Shown: positions 1 through 10,573 of the stretch, piece after piece | How positions within the stretch are numbered: position 1 is the first letter of the stretch | Layout of the letters: each line of letters begins with the position of its first letter | Origin: Udeniomyces pyricola | Taxonomy: Eukaryota; Basidiomycota; Tremellomycetes; Cystofilobasidiales; Mrakiaceae | Length of the DNA stretch: 64,000 bases | Direction of reading: 5' to 3' | Assembly (NCBI GenBank): GCA_039545295.1 | Contig: BCIK01000003.1 | Span: 310,001 to 374,000 of the forward strand | Translations under genes and position numbers: made by a program | The notes under the pieces: model-generated | What the model saw: only the letters and a program-made list of their open reading frames with translations | What the model was told of the DNA's origin: nothing | The model's database searches: none

Positions 1-60
1 GAAACGACAAGGACAAACAAAGATGAGTCAATCGGATACTCATGAGCAACGTTTCTTAGT

Positions 61-3000
61 CTAGAGAAGGTACCGCTCACGAATGCCGCCTTTGCTAATC
101 CATCGTCGATCCAACCCGAGTTCCAAGAGCTCCAAAAACCAGCCTGAGCCTGCTCCATCAGCTTGAGGCCTAAAAGCCGACCTTCCAACCCACGGCCATC
201 TTTTCCGTCCCAGGCACTCATCTGCGTGCTCAGAGCGAGCATCGAGTATACGAGCGCGGGTTGAAGCGTCTGTCTTTGCTCGGGATGGTGCAGTTTCGAA
301 ATAAAGGAACTGAGATTCAAATGGGTCAAAATTAGCGGTGTCCATCACGCAAAGAGAATGATAACGGCTCAACACGAAAGAGCTCACCCAATATTGAAGA
401 ACGAAAGCCAGTGGTTGCTGTTGATGGCCATCGATAGAACGAAAACAGACATACAGATCCGTCAGCGTCAACTTCCGAGGATGCAACGAACGGATCCATA
501 AGAGCGAAAACCAAGAGCATTTTACTTACCTGATGCTGAAGAGGTGGCCGACCTCTTGCACGATTCGCGTGTAACTCTCTTGCCTCGACGTGCCAAACTG
601 GCTGAGAAGGACGTCCCAAAAGATGCGCCGCGAGTACTCGGTCGAGGGCGACTTGACGAATCCCGAGGGGATCTTGGGAGGGTACAAACTGTCTGCGAGG
701 GGGTAGTCTTGGAAGCTGCGAGGTCAAAGCGAAACAAAACCTGGTGAGTTCAACTGAGGAGGAGAACATTCGCCAAGGGAAGCTAGCAGGTGACGCCAGT
801 ACATACGCATCGCCGACGTGGAAGATCTGATGTACAAAAGACAAACATCATGCCGCGAGAGTCAGCACCTGACCAACGTCATGGTTGGCACAAAGCGATC
901 AAGTTGATGTCTGATCCTTACCTGAGGAGAGGAGGAATTTTGTTGCAGAGATATTGGCATCGGCGAAAGGAGATCCTGTGCGATGAACAAAACACAGATC
1001 ACTGTCAGTGATCGTGGGCAATCGACGACACGACCAATAGGCTGGAGGTCTAACTCACATCAATTCCTAACCTCTGACCCATCGACACCGCTCCGTTCGG
1101 TAGCCACGTGTCACCTTCGTCCGCATGTTCCTCACTTGATGCATACGCGATCTGGTCAGTGGCAAAGCCCTCCACACCAGTCTCGCTTTGAACAGCGTCT
1201 TCGAAATTGTCCATGAGCCCTGAGGTATACCCAATGTCAAAGACATCTGATGCCTTGCGTTTGCCCTTGCCCAGCTCAGAAACGTTGGACCGAACGAGTG
1301 TGAGCCCTTCCTCGCCATCATGGGACTGACTCGAGCGATGGTGGGATGGCGCCTGAGGTGATCTTGACGTTATCAAGGCCGGTTGAGCTTGTGAGTGGCC
1401 GTACAGAGATGAGCTTGGCAGTGACGATGATTGAAAGACTGTGTGTGGCTGAAGCGGAAGATACGAAGTGGAAGATGACGAGGAAGCAGGCGAGAGAGCA
1501 AAGAAGGTCGCTGGAGCTGTCGAGGGCATATTGACGTCGGCCGAAAGCGAGGATGGAGCATTCGGCATGGACAAGTATCGAGGCTGAGCAGCATAAGAAA
1601 CTGGCCGGACAGATGCGCTCGACTGTTGCGTGTAGAGATCGTGTTGGTGCGCTGGCGCCTGCTGCATCTGAGTACGTTGCTGACGCGAGGGGTTGTAGTA
1701 AGTCGTGGGGATTTCTTGTATCGGAAGGCGATGGGTGCCACTGACGGGGTTTGAGTTGGAGGATGAATGACTGGGCAAACCGGTTAAAGGCGTGGGTTGA
1801 TACGCAGAATTTGGGGTCGGAAAGTAAGCAGGATGCTGAGACGAAACGGGGTAGAAGTTAGGATCCGCTCGATCCAGCCGCTGTTGAGAGGGGTGTACAT
1901 TCGATAAATGCATGGGCCGTTGCTGAGGATATCCGGACGGAGTAAGGGCACAGGGGGGATTGTTGAACGTGGAGAAGTTCGACGGTTGGTGCTGAGGGAA
2001 ATGATGATGAGATGTAGGGGCTGCTTGTTGCGTGGGAAAAGTGGCAGTTGCCCAGTAGGATGCTACGCCTGACCCATTGTGCGAAGGCTCAGACGGGACA
2101 AATCCGCCATCGTCCGCATCCTCTCCAGAGGAAGGTCGCCGCGTATGAGCATCATACGCGACTGCCTCCTCCGTAAGCACGACGTGATTGTCCAACCTCT
2201 CCTCTTTGATATCGGTGGTGGATGCGGTATCATGAGTAGATCGGGAGGACGATTGGCCCACTGATGAAGGAAGACTCGTTCGAGGTTCTGAGCCGGGCAC
2301 TGACTTGGTGGCGCTTCTGATGCGACGTCGGCTAGAAGAGGCCACAGAGGAGGTCGGCATCATCAGACTCCCGCTTTGATCGTCTCCATTCTGCTTTCTT
2401 TCCTCTTCGAGAGCTCTGTCGCGCGCGATATCAGCAGTCGTACGGCGCTTTCTGCCTGGTCTTTTGTCCGGCCCTCGACGGCGTCTGAGTAGATCGAGCG
2501 AAGATAATTTGGAACCCAAAATCACGTGAGATACAAGTAAGGAGATTGTTGATGATGTACACGACATGGTGTCAGGGCAGGGATGAACAAGAAAGGAGGG
2601 AGACGACGGAACCATCAGCATCAGCAGACCGCTTGGGGGACGGAGCGTAACGCGCCATCTGGAGCATGGATCGGTCCGAGACCTACGGATTATCGTCAAA
2701 CACGCATTCAAAGTTCTTCTTATCGCAATTGACGCATCTCGGCCGAAGGCCGTCGCACTTGACCTTTCTAGCTCGACTGGAGAGGAGAAGATCGATTAGC
2801 GACCGATGCGAGGCATGGGAAGAGAGGTCAGAGGAAGGAGAACGAGGGAGAAGCAGAGAAGAAGGGAGTCTCAGTCGGCCGAGGGCGAGGATGAAGACGA
2901 GAAGGCGTCCGTCTACCTGAGTTACGCGTTTCCGGCAAGGCGCGCGCATCGTCCAACGAGGGGACGATCCAGCCAAGAAGAGGAGCTCACCATTTCAGGC

Positions 3001-3244
3001 AAGCAATGCCAAAGAACTTTGAGCGCGATTGCGAGCTGGATGAGGCTTGTTTGTCTGGCGATGTCGGGGCGAGGGGCTGGGATCCTCCGGAGGATGAAGC
3101 AGAGGATGCCCGTATGGGCTGGTGCTGAGAGGTTGTCTCGATTGGAGCCCGGTCCGTAGCGGAATCGTTACCGATATGGTAGGGAGGCGGAACAGATGGG
3201 CCTGGGTGGCCCACGTAGCTGTGTCCAGGCGGGATCTGGGACAT
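61..3244 (-). CDS. Zn2Cys6 fungal transcription factor, 3' end off the window
   Basis: This is a nuclear DNA-binding regulator of the GAL4-type zinc cluster class. The exons I can join in one frame are 2991-3244, 2687-2776, 1059-2484, 922-975, 807-826 (20 nt), 530-715, 388-417 and about 81-310. The N-terminal 70 residues are Ser/Pro-rich. The zinc cluster is split by the first intron and reads C-x2-C-x6-C-x6-C-x2-C-x6-C (ACLKCRARKVKCDG, then C-VN-C), followed by a basic linker (RRRGPDKRPGRKRR). A long Ser/Pro/Gln-rich middle follows. Exons 6-8 carry the fungal-specific transcription factor domain (YPPKIPSGFVKSPSTEYSRR; TLQPALVYSMLALST). A GTGAGC donor at 75-80 suggests the coding region continues to the left of position 1. 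The ATG at 3244 was chosen because the in-frame upstream Met at 3373 would lie across a TATA-like stretch. Target genes are unknown. Confidence 0.88.
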
Positions 3245-4536
3245 GATCGAGCGATAGAGACTGAGTGAGTGGATAGTTCGGTCAAGAGTAGTGTATGACG
3301 GGCGACCGGCGAAGGGATATAAGAACAGTGGGAATTGAGAAGTGGTAGTTGCCGAATATGAAGTGAATGACATGGGGTCGTTCTGCGGAACGCGGCATCT
3401 GTAAAAGGCCGCGAATGCCTTGCAGCTTGTTCAGCCTGGTCCAGCTTAATGTCATACCTGAACTTGCCGAACCACCACACCACCAGGCACCATGCCACGT
3501 TCTCCAAGACCGACACGTACATCTTGACGCCATTGGCGCCCTCGTTGGGTACACAATTTGTATCTTCAGCATCCATGGCACTGCTGGATACCATGCACCA
3601 TGTTTCCTTCCTCGCCTGATCACAGCAGCGCGAGCAGCGCGAATTGCTCGACGACCTCTCTGGGCGGCTGCAATTAGTCACTAGTCATTTTCCATCCTGC
3701 TGCCTGCTGATGCGCTGATGCTGCATGGCTTGAATTTTGGGCATCGATTCATCGTTTCGCACCAAGAACCGGCCTGCTCTATACATCTAACACGCACCAC
3801 GACCTCTGAAAAGAGCGATATATCACTTGCAGGTACGACGATGCGCCGCCCTAGCTGATGAACTTCTCGATTCAAGATGATCCTGTGGGCGCCTAAGCTA
3901 TCTGACACCAAGAAGCATCAGTAGTGAAGCGGGGCGACTGTCGAGTGTTCCCGGAGGTGGTTCCCGGAAAGAGGGTTTCGAGGCTGTGTTTCCACGACTT
4001 CATCCACGCGACCACGCGACGAACCAAGACGAACTGGGATCCGAGATCACCTCCGTCACCCGTTGCCACCCGAGCCCATCGTTCGTCGCTCATTTTGCTA
4101 ACGTACGGAAACCTGGTATCTGATGGCTAATGTCATCATAGCTAACCTCCGTTAGATAGCGGTGTAAAAATGGTGAGCTTCTCACTGGGAAAGATGGGAT
4201 GGACTATCATGATCCTCGAAGTCAGGAAAGAGCAGACAAAAAAATCAGACACAGCTGCTGCAGACGACGATGACGTATGATCACAGCCTTGGGATCTTGG
4301 GATCCTGGGAGTGAGCTTTGCGACCTAGTGCCGGTGTGGATGAACACCATCAGCCTTCCGCCCTTCAGGAAGTCACATGTGTTCGTTTGCAATACACTAC
4401 AAAGCAAGCAAAATTTCCCGAGACAGAGATTCAGGGTGACAGGATCGAAGCTATGACTACATGGATATAGGTGGGAAGCGACAACGAGAAATGGGGGCAA
4501 CACTACAAGTGAACTCGGTAATACAACGTGAGGTCT
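3245..4536. other. Intergenic region, no supported gene
   Basis: This is the upstream region of the Zn2Cys6 regulator and the 3' side of the small protein gene at 4537. A TATAAG-like box lies near 3317-3325 (plus-strand GGGATATAAG), though in the plus orientation. Short ORFs exist on the minus strand (for example 3893-4093), but none shows a recognisable domain or good splice structure. Confidence 0.5.
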
Positions 4537-5316
4537 CTAGACAGTCTTCTCGCCCATCGAGCTGCTGAAGAGACCTCCACCGGTGGAAGAGGACTCGTTC
4601 GCATCGCTGATGGAAGCAGCACCCGTGTTGAAGTCGCCACCGTCGGTCTGAGGCTCCGGGGTGTCGGTGGTGGTAGCAGCGGTCGATCCGGATGAAACAC
4701 CAGACACGAGGTTCGAGAGGAAGGAGCCAGCCGACGATGCGAGAGATCCGTCTTGGGTGGGAGTCAGGTCAACAGACGAGGTGGGATTCTCGACGGACGT
4801 TGGCTCAGGCATGTTGGTGTCCATCGTTCCGCTAGAATGAGAAACAAGAGCGATGGGAGCGAAAGATCAAACCAAAGGAAAAAGTGGTTATAGACGAGGT
4901 GAAGCAAGGTCAGTGATGGTCTCATGTGCACATTCTCTTCCGTCATGCATGTGTACGCAGTCAAGACGAAGGCTGACCGTGGAACATGGGGCGTTGAACG
5001 TTAGACGAAAGATTATAGGAAAGTGACATACGAAGTGCCTCCCGACTTGCTCGAGTCCCATGACTTGCCAGCCTCGCCTCGGGCGCCATCTTCAGCAGGG
5101 TGAGATGCGTTGGCAATCGAAGAGGTGGTTCTATCAAAGGTGATTGAACATTGAGAGATACGTTGGGCAAGAATCAGCAAAAGTTGGCAAATAAAGGCAA
5201 AGAATCCGCAGAGATGGGCCTGGATCGGACGACATGCTTGATGCTGATAGGTGTAGAACCGACAGCAGCAGGTATGACGCAAGAGGACATATAACTCACT
5301 GGTCAGTAGAAGACAT
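4537..5316 (-). CDS. Small acidic hypothetical protein (136 aa)
   Basis: Three exons (5300-5316, 5032-5130, 4537-4831) join in frame to give a 136-residue protein that starts MSSTDQTTSSIANAS and ends SSSMGEKTV. The N-terminal third has a hydrophilic segment with ARGEAGKSWDSSKSGG. The rest is Ser/Thr/Gly-rich with Asp/Glu and no predicted membrane span or known domain. The splice sites are clean (GTGAGT, GTATGT donors; TAG acceptors) and the codon frame is preserved, so I believe it is a real gene. Function is unknown. The composition suggests an intrinsically disordered protein. Confidence 0.7.
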
Positions 5317-5811
5317 GTTGATGAGATTTATAGATTGGATTGGGTATAGGATCAAAGGGTCGTGAGGGAGGTAGATGAGTTGATGGTAGTTGGCTATGGG
5401 AAGATGGCGAAAAGAAACGAGGTGCAAACCCGAAAAGAGGAGGGCAGAACTCGTGATCATCAAATGACGTAGGGCTGACGATCTGTGGCCTCGATCTACG
5501 AATCGACGCAACTCATGAATTGACGGCCTCATGGTGGCCTGACATTTCTTATGTTTCTTTGTCTCGAAGGTTCGAGTGACGTTAGGGGCAGTAGAAAGTT
5601 CATGAAGAACAATATTAGCTTCTATGTTGACGTAACAAACTGTCGCATCATCGCAAAAGTGTGTAAACAATTCGCAAGATTAAGATATATGAAACCACGC
5701 CGTTCCCGCAGCGCATGCACCACCTTCAAATTTCAATCGCATATACCCAATATACCGCATAACGGTATCATGTCCACGTCCATCATTCTCCATGTTCGCG
5801 TTCTACCTCCA

Positions 5812-6723
5812 TCAATCCAGACGTCCTCCACTGTATGTAACGTCACAAATTCCCATGCTGTAGCTGACCTCGTCAGCATCGTCCAAGTCGATGTGCGGGC
5901 TTGACTCATGTAGCGATGTCATGATTGCCAGCCGACGAAGTGAAGCCACAAGGAACGCCAACCGTACACATGCGAGAGGAGCTGCTGAAGGCGTATATGA
6001 ATCAGCGTGAACGAGGTGAGGAGCTTTGTGGGACATATTCTGGATATGCGAGCATCATGAGGGAGGTCGACGTTGATGCTGGTAAAATGAGAGTCGCGCT
6101 TATGGGCTGGAGAATAATCGAGAAAAACACGAAACTACATCATGAGCAACGGGCCTCATTCCCACAAAGAAGCCAGCGTCCATCTCAATAGATCGGATCA
6201 AAGATACAAAGTTGGTGCATAAAGAGCGAAGCAGAACATGACTAACCTGCCATACTGAGCTATGAGGAAAGAATAGGCCGCTCTCTTGCGTCGGATCTTG
6301 GATTTGATCAGAAACTACTACTTCCCAAATCTTGGGATTGATTTTGGTCTCCTTGCGCATCGGTTTGTACTCTAGCCTTGGCCGAATAACAGACGTTTGA
6401 GGAGGATGAGGATGTCAACGTTGTCGAACACGATTACTTTGCGATCGAAACAAAGCAAATGACTCTGGCCGATAATACCGTCCATAGATCCATCCAGCTA
6501 CCGAACAAGACGCGAGAGATAAGGGAGTCAGGTATGTGAGTATGCCACCCCTTGATCTCAATGCCAGACGAGGAAAGTGGACGAGGAGGCAATGAGCCGA
6601 TCCCGACCGGCCGACATCAGCTGCACATGAGGCAGTCCATGCTGCTTCATGCATGGCGGAAGTTGATTGCGATACTACTTACAGACGATGAGGAAAACAA
6701 GAACAGTGACGACGCTCGATATA
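5812..6723 (-). CDS. Possible small membrane protein gene, structure unresolved
   Basis: Several exon-like blocks lie on the minus strand with plausible splice sites. The block 6683-6723 encodes a hydrophobic stretch (SISSVVTVLVFLIV) followed by GTAAGT. The block around 6249-6370 encodes EYKPMRKETKINPKIWEVVV and ends SSVWQ before GTTAGT. The block 5812-5905 encodes PHIDLDDADEVSYSMG and ends with a stop at 5812. Further upstream, 6850-6920 encodes a Cys-rich stretch (CDEATSNCPPPYDIVTS). Together they could form a single-pass protein with a Cys-rich outer part and a polar tail. I could not close one reading frame through all blocks, so both the joins and the existence of the gene are uncertain. 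Confidence 0.28.
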
Positions 6724-6749
6724 CTGATCTATCGACCCATGGAAGTATC

Positions 6750-7427
6750 AAAGCGCTAGTCAGTGATGCTTGATTGAATCTATAGTCAGCCTTCGATGAT
6801 CAGGGAGGCCACTCGCTTTGGCTCAATAGGCTAGTGACGATATCATATGGTGGGGGACAGTTCGATGTGGCTTCATCGCACGAAAGGGGACAGTAGGGGT
6901 CCGGACATACCACGAATACATTCGGCGAGCGGACGTGTATGCTGGATTGGTGTGACTGGTCTGACGAATGAGGGAGTTCGTTGTGAGTATATCATGCATT
7001 ATGAAGAGGCATTAATTAAGGCGAGCACATCGCCGGTCACGGCCAAAGCCGAACAAGGGCCCCAGTGTGTGTTCATTAGATGTGTCGATTCTGCGTTTGG
7101 TCATTCAAACGAGTCAGGACACGTGAGAGAGGTTAAGACTGACCATGTTTGATAGAACGTAGTCAGTTGTTTTAGAGGTGTCAAGGTGTGGTTGACAGGC
7201 GATGCATGTTGGACGATAGCTCAGCAACCGTTTGCGCATCAAACCCGGGCTTATAAAAAAGCGAGGGATTTTGGCTAGCTTAACACGTCAACTAGTAAGT
7301 GATGTCCTTTCCCCTTCCGCTCACTTGTTCATCCACTCATTTGCAATAACCAGGCGATAGGTGGGCAAAATAGGATATCTGGCAGCCAGTATCACGTTGC
7401 CGGCAAGATGACGAGCACACACACATT
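6750..7427. other. Mostly unassigned sequence
   Basis: Apart from the Cys-rich block noted for the possible membrane protein, I see no supported gene here. The last 200 bases form the 3' flank of the PRMT3 gene. A 101-aa plus-strand ORF at 6847-7152 has no recognisable domain. Confidence 0.4.
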
Positions 7428-10248
7428 CTATCTGACCTTGAAGAGCTGCACCATCGTTCCGGTCGACTGCTGGCCCTTCTCGGCGTCAGACGGATTCGAA
7501 ACGGAGTAGTGGATCTCAACATCGAGCTCTCGAGAGTTGGTCGTCGACTTGTGACAGTGGAACGATCCGGAGATGGTCGAACCTACAGGGAATCACAAAG
7601 CAAGAAGAAGGAAAAGAAAGAGAAATGAAGGTCAACACGGAGATAGGCAACACAAGCGATGAACAGTATGGATGCGTCCAACGTACCCTTGACCAGCTTA
7701 ATGGGTTCTTTGAGCAAGAAGACGGTCTGCTTCCAGTGAGTTGGCACGCCTTCGGGCTATCATGGCCGAGAAGATGGATGAGAAAGAGAAATGGCCGGGT
7801 AGCAACTTATCAGCACAGGCGATCTACAACATCGTCTTGTCACGCCAAACTGGAGCAAAAAGAGAGAGAAAAACACGTACGCCAGTGGTGAAGGAGATCT
7901 GGTTCTTCTCGCCCTCCCGTCCAGCAATCTTGAGGGTCTCGTCGAACCGTTCCAGGCTAACCTGCTCCGTATCAGACACGGCCGAGCCGTCAGGGGTGAA
8001 GAAGGTGTCGAAGTGGCCGAGGAAGGCATGCATCGTCGAGGGCTCGTCTCGGGTCGAGGTGATTGAGAAGGAAGAGGTGAAGTCGAGCGATTTGATGGTG
8101 GCCGTTTGAGTGTGAATGTCCTGTGAGGGAAACAACGAATAGCAAGGGTTAGACTAAACCGTGTAGAGAGAAACTCAAGAGTCAAACGGAGACCAACATA
8201 CTTTGATAGTGGCGTAGGTGGTAGCAACCGTGGAGGCGTCCAGGATCTCGACAAAAGAGTCTTCAGTGATCTCCTCGGCCATCGCCTTCATGTTGAATCC
8301 ATAGACATCATCCCAGAAACCAATCCTCTCGTACATATACTCGGCGCAATCGATACCCGAGAGGACAATCTTGGTCTGAGATGGGGCCATGACACCAGTC
8401 GGTTTCATGAAACGATCCCGAGCGAAGAGGACCGAATCGAGCATGGACTCGTAAAGGAGGAAGTAACCCATCCACTATTGAAGACCAACAGCGCGTAACG
8501 AACATGACTAGATCAGCTGTGCCTAGAATGATTGACGAACTTGTCAGCTCAACACGTACCTCGGAGATGATGACGTCCACCTTGACACCCTCGGGGAGCT
8601 GGACATCCTCGACCTTGCCTCGGAGGACAGTGATCTTGTCGTCATACCCGTTGGCCTTGATGTTAGCGATGGCTTTGATGGCAACCGCGGAGGCGTCCAC
8701 GGCGTAGACATGCGCAGCTCCAGCTTGGGCGGCCAAAAGAGAAAGAATGCCCGTACCACAACCGACTATAGTCAAGGAAAATTCGCGTGAGTAAATGCAA
8801 CTAAACAACATCGAAGGAAGCTTGAAGGAAGCTAGACGCACCATCGAGGACAGTGGCTCCTTTGAAGAGGGCAGGGTTGGAAAGGATGAAGAGGGCATAT
8901 GACTTGGTTCGCGTCGTGTCCTTGAGCATGACCTCGTGGCTGTGGCAAAACAACATGATCTATGAGCAATGAGTTCCATGTGGTTCTTTTGCGCGCTTCG
9001 AACTTGGTCAACCTGAGAGACAGAAGAAGCATGCTCACATGTCGTTGTATGCATAAGAGTCAAAGTAGTGCGAGTCATCGTCTCGACCATTCTCGCCTTC
9101 GACCTTCTGCATGCCCGGACCGTTGATGACGACCTTCTTCCGGTCACCCTCAGCGGCATCGGTCGAGTTGGCCTTGCTCTTGCCTTTGTCAGTTTCGAGT
9201 TCGGACGCAGCGGACGCAACGCCGGACCGTTCAAGCAGCGCGGATCGAAGGGAGGTGATCTCATCGGCAGCAGACGACTGGAGGTTGGCAAGCTTCTGCT
9301 CGAGAGCGAGGATCCTTCGCTCGGCAGAGAGGAGGTCGGAAGAAGCGGGCCCGGTGGATGTGGAAGCTGAAGGCTTGGTAGCCGCAGTTAGCTCGTCGTC
9401 GTCGTCCGAGGACCAAGCATCGTCGAATACTGTGGCAACGTAGATTGCGTAAGATCAAGCGTGGTAAGCCTGAGTTCTATGCGTGCTTTCGATGCCGAAA
9501 GTTTGTCCATCCAACGAGAAATTGAAGAAGGACGCACGGAGGAAAGGGTCATTCTCAAGGACCGGAATCAGCAGCGAGTCGTCCTTGAAGATTTGGTTTG
9601 ATGGCTCGAGCGAAGAGATGCTGGCCGGAGTGGGTTTCTATCGGAGAGGTGGAGTTCAAAATATAGTTAGTATGTTACGCCATATCGAAGCGAACGGAGC
9701 TGGTCCGATGGGGGGAAAGTCAAGTGACAAGTTTGACAAGACCTTACCTCTTTTCGGATGTAGTTGATGAGTCGGACCTTGGAGTGGAAGTCGAGACCTG
9801 TAAAAAGTACGTGTTGTACACCACGTGAATATCTGCATCAGCATATGTATCGAGGCAGTTTGTGACCCAGCCGTTGAGGACGTGACGACAATGAAGGGGC
9901 GAAGGAGCAAGGTCGATTTGTAGGGGGAAGCACAACTATGCAGAACTGACCAAGTCTCTCGACCTCTTTGTCGAGATCAAATTTGGCATGCTGAAGATCA
10001 AAGTCAGCAGCCTCTTGGACCGAAGCGAACGTTTTGTCGGGACCGCCAAAGAGGGCATAGACCGGGGCCTTGGGCGAGTCGTCCTGCCAGTCTTCGAAGT
10101 TGTCGTCGTCGTCGTCGTCGGCCGAGGAGGCGCACGAAGAGCTGTCGTCGTCACGAATGTTGGCTCGGTCGTGGCTGACGGCAGCTGGAGTTGAGTTGGC
10201 AGCGGTGCTCGAAGAGCCGGCTGCAGAAGGAGCGAGGCGGAAGGCCAT
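7428..10248 (-). CDS. Protein arginine N-methyltransferase 3-type (PRMT3)
   Basis: This enzyme transfers methyl groups from S-adenosylmethionine to arginine; in animals and fission yeast PRMT3 targets ribosomal protein uS5 in the cytosol. Ten exons (9951-10248, 9748-9797, 9538-9637, 9039-9429, 8842-8939, 8560-8765, 8202-8474, 7877-8120, 7687-7749, 7428-7582) close in frame to 625 aa. Order: acidic N-terminus with an Asp run; a PRMT3-like segment (ALFGGPDKTFASVQEAADFD); a coiled-coil-like stretch in exon 4; the double YF motif (HYFDSYAYND); SAM motif VLDVGCGTGILSLLAA; AVDAS; the catalytic double-E region (VIISE-WMGYFLLYESM); and the THW loop (VPTHWKQTVFLLKEP). The family's zinc-finger cysteines are missing (Ala and Gly instead). 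An in-frame Met at 10350 is an alternative start. The gene is divergent from the next regulator. Confidence 0.95.
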
Positions 10249-10573
10249 GTTGTGAATATATGTAGTAGGTTTGGATGGCTGAGACTGGCTGGGAGAGACT
10301 TCGAAATTGATCTGGAGTTGTGTGGTCTTGACGCGTTTGGCCGGCTTCAATTGTTAGCGTAACGGTCGACGGCAACTTGAAGCAGCCTTATGAGCTTGGT
10401 TTTATCAACTGATCCGGCTCGTCGTCCTCCCCCGCTTCTCTTCCATCTTCCCTTCCGCCTCACTCGGTCGCGCGCTTCCACCCCTATCGGCCCCAACCGC
10501 TCCATCTCACCAGACCCCTTGGCTGCTCGTCGTCCCCTTGTTGATCGTCTCGAGCAAAGCTCAGATCGACGCC
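10249..10573. promoter_or_regulatory. Divergent promoter between PRMT3 and Zn2Cys6 gene
   Basis: A stretch of 325 bases separates the two start codons, so it must carry both promoters. It is C/T-rich on the plus strand from 10420 to 10560. No clear TATA box is seen. Confidence 0.5.

Noticed and set aside
61..486. 141-aa ORF giving a neat C-terminus with a stop at 61
   Set aside because: The frame reached by splicing exon 388-417 to 310 reads a better conserved fungal_trans stretch (TLQPALVYSMLALST). The stop at 61 lies in another frame, and a donor at 75-80 points to continuation beyond position 1.
2995..3681. 228-aa minus-strand ORF overlapping the start of the first Zn2Cys6 gene
   Set aside because: It runs in a different frame from the zinc-cluster exon, its codons look like promoter plus 5' UTR, and no domain is visible.
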